From assembly GCF_026183895.1 (NCBI RefSeq), contig NZ_JAPFQI010000002.1, positions 186,001-250,000 of the forward strand: DNA of 64,000 nucleotides, in the 5' to 3' direction. Position numbers and translations under genes: made by a program. Shown piece by piece: positions 43,140 through 52,020 of this stretch. The notes under the pieces were generated by a model. It did no database searches and was not told where the DNA came from. It worked only from the letters and a program-made list of their open reading frames with translations. Source of the DNA: Sabulicella glaciei (GTDB lineage Bacteria > Pseudomonadota > Alphaproteobacteria > Acetobacterales > Acetobacteraceae). Position 1 is the stretch's first letter. Every line of letters begins with the position of its first letter.

Positions 43140-44672
43140 ATGCTGCGCGCCATCGCGACGGTGGGCGGCTGGACCATGGTCAGCCGCGTCCTCGGCTTCC
43201 TTCGCGACATGCTGATCGCGGCGACGCTGGGCGCGGGGGTGGTGGCCGACGCCTTCTTCGTCGCGCTGAAGCTGCCCAACCTGTTCCGCCGCTTCTTCGG
43301 CGAGGGCGCCTTCAATGCCGCCTTTGTCCCCGCCTTCGCCGCCACGCTGACGCGGCGCGGGCCGCTGGCGGCGCGCGAACTGGCCGAGCGGATGGCGACG
43401 CTGATGACGCTCTGGCTCGCCCTGCTGACGCTGCTGGGCCTGCTTCTGATGCCGCAGATGATGCGGCTCCTCGCCCCCGGCTTCGCCGGACGGCCGGAGC
43501 AGTTCGCCCTGGCGGTCGAGCTGACGCGGATCACCTTTCCCTACCTGCTGCTGATCTGCCTGACCGCGCTGGTCTCGGGCGTGCTGAACGGGCTGGGGCG
43601 CTTCGCCGCCGCCGCCGCCGCGCCGATCTTCTTCAACGTGCTGTCCGTCGCAGCGCTGTGGATTCTCGCCCCGGTGACGCCGACGCCGGCCCACGCGCTG
43701 GCCTGGGGCGTCACCGCCTCCGGCGTCGTGCAGCTGGGCTTCGTCCTGTGGGCCGCCAAGCGCGCCGGGATGCCGGTGAACCCTTTCCGCCTGCCGCGGC
43801 TCTCGCCCGAGGTGCGGGACGTGCTGCGCAAGATGGGGCCGGGGCTGGTGGGGGCGGGGGTGACGCAGCTCAACCTCGCCATCGACGTCATCATTGCCTC
43901 CTTCCTGCCGCTCGGCGCCGTGTCCTTCCTTTATTACGCCGACCGGGTGGCCCAGCTTCCGCTCGGCGTGATCGGCGCGGCGGTGGCGACGGCGCTGCTC
44001 CCGCTGCTGGCGAAACAGCTTTCGGGCGGGCAGCCGCTGCAGGCGCATCGCTCCATGAACCGGGCGCTGGAGATCTCCGTCGCGCTGACGGTCCCGGCAG
44101 CCTTCGCCCTCGCCGTGCTGGCCCTGCCCATCCTCCAGGCCCTGTTCCAGCGCGGCGCCTTCGGTGAGGTGGAGGCGCGGGCGACGGCGGCGGCGCTGCG
44201 CGTCTACGCGCTGGGCCTGCCGGCCTTCGTGCTCGTGAAGGTCTTCGTGCCGGGCTTCTTCGCGCGTGGCGACACGGCGACGCCCGTGAAGGTCGGCATC
44301 CTCTGCGTCGCCCTGAATCTCGGGCTGAACCTCATGCTGATGGGGCCGCTGCAGCATGTGGGGGTGGCGCTTTCCACGGCCCTGGCCGCCTGGGCCAACA
44401 CGGCGCTGCTCGCCTTCATCCTGTGGCGGCGCGGGCAGTTCCACCCCGACCGCGCCCTGCGCCGCCGCGCGCCCCGCCTCTTCGCCTCGGCGCTGCTGAT
44501 GGCGGCGCTGCTCGCTGCCCTGTCCTGGGCGCTGGCGCCCGCCGAGGGGCTGCGCGGCGTCGCGCTGCTGGCCGTCATCTGCGTCGCGGGGCTGCTCGCC
44601 TATGGCGCGGCGGCGCAGCTTTCGGGCGGGATGGACCTGCGCGACCTCCTGCGGCGGCTCCGGCGCCGTTGA
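43140..44672 (+). CDS. murJ: lipid II flippase MurJ
   Basis: The protein has 510 residues and about 14 hydrophobic helices. It is the MOP-superfamily flippase that moves lipid II across the inner membrane for peptidoglycan synthesis. Conserved segments include [20 protein letters not shown] near the N-terminus, [22 protein letters not shown] after helix 2 and [18 protein letters not shown] in the middle. Length is normal. Part of glnD-murJ-trpS, read together. Confidence 0.96.
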   Translation: MLRAIATVGGWTMVSRVLGFLRDMLIAATLGAGVVADAFFVALKLPNLFRRFFGEGAFNAAFVPAFAATLTRRGPLAARELAERMATLMTLWLALLTLLGLLLMPQMMRLLAPGFAGRPEQFALAVELTRITFPYLLLICLTALVSGVLNGLGRFAAAAAAPIFFNVLSVAALWILAPVTPTPAHALAWGVTASGVVQLGFVLWAAKRAGMPVNPFRLPRLSPEVRDVLRKMGPGLVGAGVTQLNLAIDVIIASFLPLGAVSFLYYADRVAQLPLGVIGAAVATALLPLLAKQLSGGQPLQAHRSMNRALEISVALTVPAAFALAVLALPILQALFQRGAFGEVEARATAAALRVYALGLPAFVLVKVFVPGFFARGDTATPVKVGILCVALNLGLNLMLMGPLQHVGVALSTALAAWANTALLAFILWRRGQFHPDRALRRRAPRLFASALLMAALLAALSWALAPAEGLRGVALLAVICVAGLLAYGAAAQLSGGMDLRDLLRRLRRR

Positions 44673-44704
44673 CAGGGCGCGCGCCGCGCGCGAACCACCC
44701 ACCC

Positions 44705-45706
44705 ATGCAGCGCGTCTTTTCCGGCATCCAGCCCTCGGGCGTCCCGACCCTCGGCAACTACCTCGGCGCCATCCGCAACTGGGTGCCGATGCAGGACACC
44801 CATGACTGCCTCTACTGCGTCGTGGACCTCCATGCGATCACGCAGTTCCAGAAGCCCGAGGACCTGCTGCGGCAAACGCGGGAGATGGCGGCGGCCTTGC
44901 TGGCCTGCGGCCTCGACCCCGAGAAATGCGTGCTCTTCGTCCAGTCTCACGTGCCGGCCCATGCCGAGCTGGCCTGGCTGTTCAACTGCGTCGCCCGCAT
45001 CGGCTGGCTGAACCGGATGACGCAGTTCAAGGACAAGGCGGGCAAGAATGCCGAGAACGCCTCGACCGGCCTCTACGTCTATCCGAACCTGATGGCCGCC
45101 GACATCCTTCTCTACAAGGCGACCTCGGTGCCGGTGGGTGACGACCAGCGCCAGCACCTGGAACTGGCCAACGACATCGCGGGGAAGTTCAACCACGACT
45201 ACGCGGTGGAGCTGTTCCCGCGCATAGAGCCCTTCATCGGCGGCGTGGCGGCGCGGGTGATGTCCCTGCGCGACGGCACCAAGAAGATGTCCAAGTCCGA
45301 TCCGTCCGACCAGTCGCGCATCAATCTGAACGACCCGGACGACGAGATCCGCAACAAGATCAAGCGCGCCAAGACCGACCCCGACCCGCTTCCCGAAACC
45401 CCGGCCGGGCTGGGCGGGCGGCCCGAGGCGCGCAACCTCGTCGGCATCCTGGCCGCCGTGACCGGGCGCTCGCCGGAAGCGGTGCTGGCCGAGCATGCGG
45501 GCCAGGGCTTCGGCGCCTTCAAGCCGCTGCTGGCCGATGCGCTGATCGCCCACCTCGCCCCCATCCGCACCGAGATGGAGCGCCTGCTCCGCGACACGGC
45601 CGCGCTGGACGCGGCGCTGCGGCGGGGCGCGGAGAAGGCGGAGGCTCTAGCGCTGCCGACCTTGGCGGAAGCAAAGGCGGCCATGGGCTTCCTTGCGAGA
45701 AGCTGA
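44705..45706 (+). CDS. trpS: tryptophanyl-tRNA synthetase
   Basis: This class I synthetase of 333 residues charges tRNA-Trp. HIGH-like signature [13 protein letters not shown] at about 10-22 and KMSKS in [11 protein letters not shown] are present. Other segments such as [16 protein letters not shown] and [32 protein letters not shown] are characteristic. The upstream frame is open antisense to murJ, but homology begins at [10 protein letters not shown] hairpin 67 bases downstream probably ends the transcript. Confidence 0.97.
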   Translation: MQRVFSGIQPSGVPTLGNYLGAIRNWVPMQDTHDCLYCVVDLHAITQFQKPEDLLRQTREMAAALLACGLDPEKCVLFVQSHVPAHAELAWLFNCVARIGWLNRMTQFKDKAGKNAENASTGLYVYPNLMAADILLYKATSVPVGDDQRQHLELANDIAGKFNHDYAVELFPRIEPFIGGVAARVMSLRDGTKKMSKSDPSDQSRINLNDPDDEIRNKIKRAKTDPDPLPETPAGLGGRPEARNLVGILAAVTGRSPEAVLAEHAGQGFGAFKPLLADALIAHLAPIRTEMERLLRDTAALDAALRRGAEKAEALALPTLAEAKAAMGFLARS

Positions 45707-45772
45707 ATATTTTGCGCCGCACAGAGACATTTCGGTAAGGGCTGGGTTCCGCTTAAATCTTTCTTGGCCACA

Positions 45773-45798
45773 AAGCCGCCTCAAACTTGCGGCGGCTT
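45773..45798 (+). terminator. hairpin in the trpS / low-complexity gene gap
   Basis: AAGCCGCC, ten bases, then GGCGGCTT: an 8-bp perfect stem. It lies 67 bases after trpS and 62 bases before the first secreted low-complexity gene. It may terminate trpS or form a leader structure for the next gene; the GC-rich downstream bases leave a weak T-run. Confidence 0.45.
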
Positions 45799-45859
45799 CG
45801 GCGTTTCTTCCGCGGCGGGACTGGTACTTGCCGGTCCTGCGGCTTTTGGGAGACAACGC

Positions 45860-46555
45860 ATGTCCACGATGAAGAAGGCCAGCTTGGCGCTTGCACTGCT
45901 GGCTGGCACGGCCTTCGGCGCCATTGCGCAGACTTCCTCTTCCACCACCGGCATGGGCGGCAGCTCGGCGGGCGGTGGCACCTCCAGCACCACTCTCGGC
46001 ACGGGCGGCTCCTCGGCGGGCTCGGGCTCCGGCGCCGGCTCGGCTTCCACCCTTGGCATGGGCGGCACCTCCGCCGGCGGCGGCCAGAGCAGCACGACGC
46101 TCGGCACCGGCGGCTCGGCGGCTGGGTCCGGCACGGGCAGCGGCTCCGCCTCCACCATGGGCATGGGCGGTTCGTCGGCAGGCGGCGGCACGTCCAGCAC
46201 CAGCATGGGCACGGGCGGTTCCGCCGCAGGCGGCTCGCGTTCGGGCTCCGCTTCTACCCTCGGCACGGGCGGCAGCTCAGCGGGTGGCGGCACGTCCAGC
46301 ACCAGCATGGGCACCGGTGGCTCGGCCGCGGGCTCGGGTTCGGGTGCCGGGACCAGCTCGACCATGGGCATGGGCGGCTCCTCGGCGGGCGGCGGCACCT
46401 CGTCCTCCTCCATGGGGACCGGCGGTTCCTCGGCCGGCGGCGCGGCCAACGTGGCGCCGACGAGCGGTGACACTTCGCGCCCCGGCAACTCGGGCAATGC
46501 GCCGGGCCACAACCGGGACCGTGACAGCAATCCGGGCCGCGGCAACACCCGCTAA
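45860..46555 (+). CDS. secreted Gly/Ser/Thr-rich repeat protein
   Basis: This encodes 231 residues. A Sec signal peptide (MKKASLALALLAGTAFGAIAQ after a three-residue lead) is followed by ten repeat units of about 16-18 residues based on GxGGSSAGGGTSST and GTGGSAAGSGSGAG, which alternate in five pairs. No Cys, almost no charged or aromatic residues until the C-terminal SRPGNSGNAPGHNRDRDSNPGRGN tail (split here as SRPGNSGNAPG and NRDRDSNPGRGN). Low-complexity, probably disordered, exported proteins of this kind may form extracellular matrix or bind surfaces; I do not know a function. The ATG follows GGGAG. It heads a three-gene group. Confidence 0.72.
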   Translation: MSTMKKASLALALLAGTAFGAIAQTSSSTTGMGGSSAGGGTSSTTLGTGGSSAGSGSGAGSASTLGMGGTSAGGGQSSTTLGTGGSAAGSGTGSGSASTMGMGGSSAGGGTSSTSMGTGGSAAGGSRSGSASTLGTGGSSAGGGTSSTSMGTGGSAAGSGSGAGTSSTMGMGGSSAGGGTSSSSMGTGGSSAGGAANVAPTSGDTSRPGNSGNAPGHNRDRDSNPGRGNTR

Positions 46556-46636
46556 CCGGATCAAGGGCCGGGCCGCGTGACCCGCGTGACCTGCGGGCCA
46601 TGCGACCCGGCCACCATCGCCAGGAGAGTCCCGACC

Positions 46637-47017
46637 ATGCCCCGCCTTCGCGCGGCCCTTGCCGCCGTCCTGCTCCTGCCCGGCGCGTCCTGGGCCCAGG
46701 GCCACAGCAGCAGCAGCGCGACCGCGACCGGCCCAAACAGCAGCGCCTCTTCCAGCGCGTCCTCGTCCAGCAGCGCCGGCACCGCCCGCTCCAGTGCCAC
46801 GGCTGGGGACTGCGTGGTCCTGCCGCCGGGCGCCAGCACGGGCAGCAGCATCACCATGGGGCCGGGCGGGATGAGCGGCTCCGCCACGGCGGGGCCGGGC
46901 GGGACCAGCGTGCAGATCAATCCGCCGGGCGCGGGGTCGAGCGGCACGCAGAGCTGGGCGCAATCGCAGTCCCAGGCAGGTTGCGTCATCGCCCTGCCGC
47001 CCGCTTCCTCGCGCTGA
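46637..47017 (+). CDS. secreted Ser/Gly-rich small protein with two Cys
   Basis: This encodes 126 residues. A signal peptide (RLRAALAAVLLLPGASWA) precedes a Ser/Ala/Thr-rich region (about 20-55) and then two Cys-containing blocks, AGDCVVLPPGAS and AGCVIALPPAS, similar in sequence and spaced about 55 residues apart, which could form a disulfide. The centre has GPGGMSGSA and GPGGTSVQ, partly repeated. Function not recognised. It lies 81 bases after the repeat protein and is preceded by CAGGAGAG. It may be part of the same transcript. Confidence 0.68.
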   Translation: MPRLRAALAAVLLLPGASWAQGHSSSSATATGPNSSASSSASSSSSAGTARSSATAGDCVVLPPGASTGSSITMGPGGMSGSATAGPGGTSVQINPPGAGSSGTQSWAQSQSQAGCVIALPPASSR

Positions 47018-47043
47018 CGCGAGCACAGGAAAGGAACGCCACC

Positions 47044-47694
47044 ATGAAATTCCAGACCATGCTGATGGGCACCGCCGCCGCGCTTGTCGCCGCGCCGCTG
47101 CTCGCGGGCGGCGCCGTCGCCCAGACCGCTGCCACCGGCTCCACCGACACGCGAGCCCAGGCGGCGGGCCGACACGCCGACGGCGGCACCGGCCTGCGCC
47201 GGGCCGAGAGCAGCACGACCACGGGGACCGGTGCCTCCGCCTCGGGCACCACAGCCGAGGGAAGTACGACCAGCAGCGCCATGGGCGCGGGCCGCTTCCC
47301 CGATGGCGGCACCGGCATGCGCCGGGCCGAAAGCTCCTCCACCGTCGGCACGGGCGGCAGCACCGCGGGCGGCGGCAGCGGCTCCTCCTCCACCGTGGGG
47401 ACGGGTGGCAGCGCCACGGCGGGCAGCGGCGTCTCGGCCAGCACGCTCGGCACGGGTGGCAGCTCGACGGGGGGCGGCACCTCCTCCTCGACGATGGGGA
47501 CAGGGGGCAGCACCTCTTCCTATTCGAGCGGACCAGGGGCCAGCGCCTCGTCCAGCGGGCCGAGCGGGCGCAGCGAGTCCGGGCCATCCGGCAGCAGCGC
47601 GCATCCTAATGTAGGGAATGTGGGCTCGGCGGGTCCCGGCAACTCGGCCAACGCGCCGGGCCGCACAGGCAGCGCTCCCGGTCAGACGCGCTGA
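47044..47694 (+). CDS. secreted Gly/Ser/Thr-rich repeat protein (second)
   Basis: This encodes 216 residues. It has a signal peptide (FQTMLMGTAAALVAAPLLAGGAVA), then a duplicated block DGGTGLRRAESS (and DGGTGMRRAESS) about 38 residues apart, then several GTGGS-type units (GTGGSTAGGGSGSSS, GTGGSATAGSG, GTGGSSTGGGTSSS) that closely resemble those of the first protein in the cluster. A C-terminal GPGNSANAPGRTGSAPG tail matches the PGNSGNAPG of the first protein. It is preceded by CAGGAAAGGAAC, 26 bases after the Cys-bearing gene. A strong hairpin follows. Confidence 0.72.
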   Translation: MKFQTMLMGTAAALVAAPLLAGGAVAQTAATGSTDTRAQAAGRHADGGTGLRRAESSTTTGTGASASGTTAEGSTTSSAMGAGRFPDGGTGMRRAESSSTVGTGGSTAGGGSGSSSTVGTGGSATAGSGVSASTLGTGGSSTGGGTSSSTMGTGGSTSSYSSGPGASASSSGPSGRSESGPSGSSAHPNVGNVGSAGPGNSANAPGRTGSAPGQTR

Positions 47695-47704
47695 CGGGGC
47701 AGGC

Positions 47705-47735
47705 GTGGCCTTGCAACCTTCGGGGGCAAGGCCAC
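47705..47735 (+). terminator. hairpin after the low-complexity cluster
   Basis: GTGGCCTTGC, eleven bases, then GCAAGGCCAC: a perfect 10-bp stem, followed by TTCCCC. It begins ten bases after the second repeat protein stop, so it likely ends that transcript. It also covers a GTG that could otherwise be read as the uvsE start, supporting the ATG at 47765. Confidence 0.65.
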
Positions 47736-47764
47736 TTCCCCTCCGCGTGACAAGCCAAGCCCCC

Positions 47765-48775
47765 ATGCGGCTGGGCGTGCCGGTGAAGATCCTGGCCGAC
47801 CCATCCTTGAAGAGCAACGACGCGCGCCGCTGGCAGAGCGGCCCCCATCTCCGGGTGTCGCTCGAGTATCTGGACGCGATCCTCGATCACCTGGCTCGGC
47901 GAGACATCCGCATGTACCGGATGTCCTCCGACCTCGCGCCCTACGCGACGCACCCGGACATGCCGCAATTCCATTCGATGGTGCGCGAATGTGCGCCGGA
48001 ACTGGCGGCGATCGGCGCCAAGGCGCGGCGGCTCGGTATCCGCCTGTCCTTCCACCCCTCGCAATTCGTGGTCATCAACAGCCCCGATCCGGAACTGGTC
48101 AGGAAATCCGTCGCCGACCTCACCTCCCAGGCGGAGATGCTGGACCGGATGGAGCAGGGGCCGGAGGCGGTGCTGATCATCCACACCGGCGGGCATTACG
48201 GCGACCGGCAGGCGGCGCTGGAGCGCTGGGCGCGCAACTGGGAGGACCTGCCCGAGCCGGTGCGACGGCGCCTGGTGCTGGAGAATGACGATCTGCGCTT
48301 CGACGCCGCCGACGTGCTGTGGCTGCACGAGCGCACGGGCGTCCGGCTGATCTTCGACCACCAACATTTCTGGTGCCTGAACCGCCAGGGGCTGGAGGTC
48401 GCCTCCACCTTCCGCCGCTTCCTCGCATCCTGGCCCGAGGGGCAGCGGCCGAAGATGCATTTCTCCTCGCCGCGGACGGAGATGCGGGAGGTGAAGCGGC
48501 CCGTGCCCGGGACGAAGCGGACCGAGACGAAGCTGATCCCGCCGGTCTGGACGGGCCATGCCGACTTCATCAACCCCTTCGAGTTCGCGACCTTTCTGCG
48601 CGAGGTGCCGGAAGCGGTGTTCGACGTGATGCTGGAGGCGAAGGCCAAGGATCTGGCGCTGGAAAGGCTGCGCGCCGACCTGCCGCGCTATGCGCCCGAT
48701 GTCGGGCTGCGCTTCGGCTTCGCCCCCGCGGCGACCGAGGAGGCGCTGGAGGAGGAGGCCGAGGCGGCGGAGTAA
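47765..48775 (+). CDS. uvsE: UV damage endonuclease (UvsE/UVDE family)
   Basis: This TIM-barrel endonuclease nicks DNA 5' of UV photoproducts (and some abasic or platinum lesions). The 336-residue protein begins MRLGVPVKILADPSLKSNDARRWQ, typical for the family. Metal-site residues lie in LSFHPSQFVVI (His), TGGHYGD (His), RLVLENDDLRF (Glu, Asp), FDHQHFWC (His/Asp) and MHFSSPRTEMR. This is the short bacterial form. A start at ATG 47765 is chosen because upstream GTG lies inside a hairpin. Confidence 0.94.
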   Translation: MRLGVPVKILADPSLKSNDARRWQSGPHLRVSLEYLDAILDHLARRDIRMYRMSSDLAPYATHPDMPQFHSMVRECAPELAAIGAKARRLGIRLSFHPSQFVVINSPDPELVRKSVADLTSQAEMLDRMEQGPEAVLIIHTGGHYGDRQAALERWARNWEDLPEPVRRRLVLENDDLRFDAADVLWLHERTGVRLIFDHQHFWCLNRQGLEVASTFRRFLASWPEGQRPKMHFSSPRTEMREVKRPVPGTKRTETKLIPPVWTGHADFINPFEFATFLREVPEAVFDVMLEAKAKDLALERLRADLPRYAPDVGLRFGFAPAATEEALEEEAEAAE

Positions 48776-48785
48776 GGCGGCAGGC

Positions 48786-49031
48786 TTAGACGGCCGTCTC
48801 GCGCGGAGCGAACCAGGGCGCGACGCCCTCGCGCAGCGGCGCGCGGTCATCGGCGTTGCGCAGCGCGGCGCGGGCGGCGTCGGCCAGCCCCTCGGCGATG
48901 CGCAGCGCCTCGGCCGGGGTGAGTTCGGCGAAGCTGAAGCCGGCGGTCTCGGCGGGTTCCTGCAGGGCGAGGTAGACGCGGCCCGGTGCGGCACGAAGCT
49001 TGACGCGCGACATCACGTTGCCCAGTCCCAT
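48786..49031 (-). CDS. small hypothetical protein
   Basis: This encodes 81 residues with no signal peptide or membrane span. It begins MGLGNVMSRVKLRAAPGRVYLALQ and continues FSFAELTPAEALRIAEGLADAARAALR. GGGAAAG precedes the ATG at 49031; a start at the later MSRVKL cannot be excluded. It resembles small uncharacterised alphaproteobacterial proteins with a FxxLTPAEARxLAxxLxxAA pattern, where the segment may be a helix. Convergent with uvsE; divergent from rpoZ. Confidence 0.6.
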   Translation of the reverse strand: MGLGNVMSRVKLRAAPGRVYLALQEPAETAGFSFAELTPAEALRIAEGLADAARAALRNADDRAPLREGVAPWFAPRETAV

Positions 49032-49126
49032 GACTTTCCCTTGTCTCTCTCGGTTGCTCAAAGGGTGGCGGGCACGGCGGCTTGTTGCAATCCGGTGAAT
49101 CACGCAGGGGCATGGAATCTGTGGCC

Positions 49127-49155
49127 TTGCTTCGCGGCGGGGCGCGGCCTATCTA
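49127..49155 (+). promoter_or_regulatory. predicted sigma-70 promoter of rpoZ
   Basis: TTGCTT, 17 bases, then TATCTA, a good match to the -35/-10 consensus with ideal spacing, in the 193-base gap ahead of rpoZ and 70 bases before its ATG. It would drive the rpoZ-rsh transcript. The rest of the gap holds no supported feature. Confidence 0.6.
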
Positions 49156-49224
49156 GGGGGTTCGCCGCGGCGCAGCACGGCACGCCGCGCCCCCGTTTTC
49201 TGCTCGTGCTTCCGAGGTTTGCCC

Positions 49225-49626
49225 ATGGCGCGCGTTACGGTCGAAGACTGCATTCTCCAAATCCCCAACCGGTTCGAGCTGGTCCTGCTGGCCGCGCAGC
49301 GCGCCCGCAACATCTCGCGCGGCGAGAGCCTGACGCTGGACCGCGACAACGACAAGAACCCCGTCGTCGCCCTGCGCGAGATCGCGGAGCAGACGGTCGA
49401 GCTGCCTCAGCTGGAGGAGGACCTGGTCAAGTCCCTGACCCGCGCGCCGGAGCCGGAGCCGGTCGAGGACGAGGTGATGGACCTGATCTCCACCTCGGAG
49501 AACATCTTCGGCGTCATGGACGTGAACGAGGAACTCCCAGCCGAGATGGGCGGCGAGGAATTCAGCGCCGAGGACCTCGAAGCCTCGCTGGCCGCCGAAC
49601 TCGGCGGCGACGCCCCGCAGGAGTAA
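49225..49626 (+). CDS. rpoZ: RNA polymerase omega subunit
   Basis: Omega (133 residues) supports assembly of the RNA polymerase beta-prime subunit and contacts ppGpp. It begins [33 protein letters not shown], the universal omega start, followed by [17 protein letters not shown]. The C-terminal half is an acidic extension (many Glu/Asp), a common alphaproteobacterial addition. It is read with rsh, which encodes the ppGpp enzyme, nine bases downstream; the omega/ppGpp connection makes this pairing meaningful. Confidence 0.97.
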   Translation: MARVTVEDCILQIPNRFELVLLAAQRARNISRGESLTLDRDNDKNPVVALREIAEQTVELPQLEEDLVKSLTRAPEPEPVEDEVMDLISTSENIFGVMDVNEELPAEMGGEEFSAEDLEASLAAELGGDAPQE

Positions 49627-49635
49627 GGGAACACG

Positions 49636-51882
49636 GTGTCCGGACGCGCCGCCCCGCCCGCCCCAGGGCCGGCGCGCGCGCCCGAGGGATTGCTGGCCGC
49701 GGCCGCCGACCCGCCGGGGCTGGATGCCGTCCTGGCCTTTTGTGACCGGGTCTGCACCGCTGATCCCCGGCTGGACCGCGACCTCATCGTCCGCGCCGGG
49801 CGCTTCGCCGCCGAGGCCCACGCGCCCCAGGCGCGCCAGAACGGCGAACCCTACATCATCCATCCCGTCGCCGTAGCCGAGATCCTGGCCGGCTACCGGC
49901 TGGACTCCGCGACCATCGCCACGGCGCTGCTGCACGACGTGGTGGAGGACACCCCCCACGGCCTGCCCGAGATCGAGAAGCGCTTCGGGGCCGAGGTGGC
50001 GCGCCTCGTGGACGGCGTCACCAAGCTGTCGCGCATCGAGGTGCAGAGCGAGCGCACCAAGCAGGCCGAGAACCTCCGCAAGCTGCTGCTGGCGCTGAGC
50101 GAGGATCTTCGCGTCCTTCTGGTGAAGCTGGCGGACCGGCTGCACAACATGCGCACCCTGGCCTTCGTCCCGAAGCCGGAGAAGCGCGCCCGCACCGCGC
50201 GCGAAACGCTGGAGATCTACGCCCCCCTGGCCGAGCGCATCGGCATGGAGGCGCTGAAGACCGAGCTGGAGACACTCGGCTTCCGTGAGCTGAACCCGGA
50301 GGCCTGGGCCTCCATCGCCCAGCGCCTGACCTATCTGCGCGGCCGCTCCGCCGACATCATCGCCGAGATCGAGCAGGAGCTGCGCGACGCGCTCGCCGCC
50401 TCCGGCGTGGCTTTCGAGGAGGTGCAGGGCCGGGAAAAGTCGCCCTACTCCATCTGGCGCAAGATGCAGGCCAAGAACGTGGCCTTCGAGGGCTTGTCAG
50501 ACGTGATGGCCTTTCGCGTCATCGTGGGCGAGAAGCCGGCCTGCTACATGGCGCTGGGCGCCATCCACGACGCCTTCAAGGTGATCGCGGGGCGGTTCAA
50601 GGACTACATTTCCACGCCCAAGACCAACGGCTACCAGTCGCTGCACACGGGCGTCCTGCTGCCCGGCCGCCGCGACGAGGCGAAGATCGAGGTGCAGATC
50701 CGCACGCGGGACATGCACCACATCGCCGAGTACGGTCTCGCCGCGCACTGGGTCTACAAGCAGAGCAACGAGGCCGCGACCGCGCGCTCCTATCCCTGGG
50801 TGCGGGCGCTGATCGACATCCTGGAAACGGAGCCCGAGGCCAATGACGCGATGGAGAGCACGAAGCTCGAGCTCCATCGCGACCTCGTCTTCTGCTTCAC
50901 CCCCAAGGGCGACCTGATCGAGCTCCCGCAGGGCGCGACGCCGGTGGACTTCGCCTACCACGTCCATTCCCAGGTCGGCGACGCCTGCGTTGGCGCCAAG
51001 GTGAACGGGCGCATCGTCCGGCTGCACGACAAGCTGGAGAATGGCGACCAGGTCGAGATCATCACGGCCAAGGGGGGCAAGCCCAACCCGGCCTGGATGA
51101 AGTTCGTCGTTTCCGGCAAGGCGCAGGCCCGCATCCGCCGCTACGCCGTGGCGGAGGAGAAGGCGCGCGCGCGCGAGGAGGGGCGCACCGCCATCGTCAA
51201 GGCGTTCCGCCAGCAGGGGCTCGACTTCCAGGAGAAGCTGCTGGAGCCCGCGGCCAAGGCGCTGCGACAGTCGGGGGTGGAGGAGCTGTTCCATGCCGTC
51301 GCCTCCGGCTCGCTTTCCGCGCGCGACGTGGTCCATGCCGCCTTCCCGGAGCTGCGCGGCCCGCCCCGCCCGCTGGAGCCGACGGCGCTGATGGCCAACC
51401 GCTCCCGCGCCGGGGGTGCGCGGGCGGTGCCGTCCCTGCCCATCACCGGGCTGGTCGCCGGGATGCAGCTGCATTTCGCCCATTGCTGCCACCCCATTCC
51501 AGGCGACCGCATCGTGGGCATCGTCACCACCGGCAAGGGCGTCACGGTCCACACCCATGACTGCCACATGCTGGAGAATTTCGCCGCCACGCCCGAGCGT
51601 TTCCTCGACGTGGAGTGGGACGAGGCGGCGCTCGGCCCCGCGTCGCACACGGTGCGGCTCGGGGTCTCGGCGGTGAACGGGCCCGCGCTGCTGTCGGGCA
51701 TCGCCAACGCCATCGCCAAGCAGAAGGGCACTCTGACCAACCTTCGCCTCGGCAAGCGCGACGACGACGAGTGCGAGCTGCAGATCGACGTGGAGGTGCG
51801 CGACACCCGCCACCTGGCGGAGCTGATGGGCACGCTGCGCGCCGGCGAGGGCGTGATCCGCGTGGACCGGGCGAAGGGGTAG
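49636..51882 (+). CDS. rsh: bifunctional (p)ppGpp synthetase/hydrolase
   Basis: The 748-residue protein is a Rel/SpoT (Rsh) enzyme with GTG start. An N-terminal HD hydrolase has YIIHPVAVAEIL and LLHDVVEDT, intact as in active hydrolases. The synthetase has REKSPYSIWRKMQ and RFKDYISTPKTNGYQSLHT. The TGS domain is FTPKGDLIELPQGATPVDFAYHVH; it ends with an ACT domain (LRLGKRDDDECELQIDVEV). Alphaproteobacteria usually have this single enzyme for both activities. Located between rpoZ and acpS; the commonly adjacent pdxJ is absent here. Confidence 0.96.
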   Translation: MSGRAAPPAPGPARAPEGLLAAAADPPGLDAVLAFCDRVCTADPRLDRDLIVRAGRFAAEAHAPQARQNGEPYIIHPVAVAEILAGYRLDSATIATALLHDVVEDTPHGLPEIEKRFGAEVARLVDGVTKLSRIEVQSERTKQAENLRKLLLALSEDLRVLLVKLADRLHNMRTLAFVPKPEKRARTARETLEIYAPLAERIGMEALKTELETLGFRELNPEAWASIAQRLTYLRGRSADIIAEIEQELRDALAASGVAFEEVQGREKSPYSIWRKMQAKNVAFEGLSDVMAFRVIVGEKPACYMALGAIHDAFKVIAGRFKDYISTPKTNGYQSLHTGVLLPGRRDEAKIEVQIRTRDMHHIAEYGLAAHWVYKQSNEAATARSYPWVRALIDILETEPEANDAMESTKLELHRDLVFCFTPKGDLIELPQGATPVDFAYHVHSQVGDACVGAKVNGRIVRLHDKLENGDQVEIITAKGGKPNPAWMKFVVSGKAQARIRRYAVAEEKARAREEGRTAIVKAFRQQGLDFQEKLLEPAAKALRQSGVEELFHAVASGSLSARDVVHAAFPELRGPPRPLEPTALMANRSRAGGARAVPSLPITGLVAGMQLHFAHCCHPIPGDRIVGIVTTGKGVTVHTHDCHMLENFAATPERFLDVEWDEAALGPASHTVRLGVSAVNGPALLSGIANAIAKQKGTLTNLRLGKRDDDECELQIDVEVRDTRHLAELMGTLRAGEGVIRVDRAKG

Positions 51883-52020
51883 GGAGCGAGTGGTGGCCAG
51901 CCAGGATGCCGTCTGCGGCCGCGCGCGGCGACGGGCCGCCGGGTCCGGTGCGTCATGCCTGAGGCGCGGGAGCCAAGCGGCCGACACGCGCGCCCGGTGC
52001 TTGAGGGCGCAAAGAGACTC

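Noticed and set aside
41937-44702. 921-codon open frame antisense to glnD and murJ
   Set aside because: High-GC shadow: no family motifs, Gln/His/Arg-rich low-information sequence, and the opposite strand encodes clear GlnD and MurJ.
45920-46450. CRISPR-like repeat array
   Set aside because: The repeats are coding, in frame, vary in sequence and have no unique spacers.
46277-47817. Two long antisense frames over the low-complexity cluster
   Set aside because: Repetitive Ser/Gly codons leave the reverse strand open by chance; no signal peptide or motif, whereas sense frames have signal peptides and ribosome sites.
51955-52020. Longer start for AcpS at 51955
   Set aside because: AcpS family proteins begin at the MILGIGND position; the extension has no conserved content.
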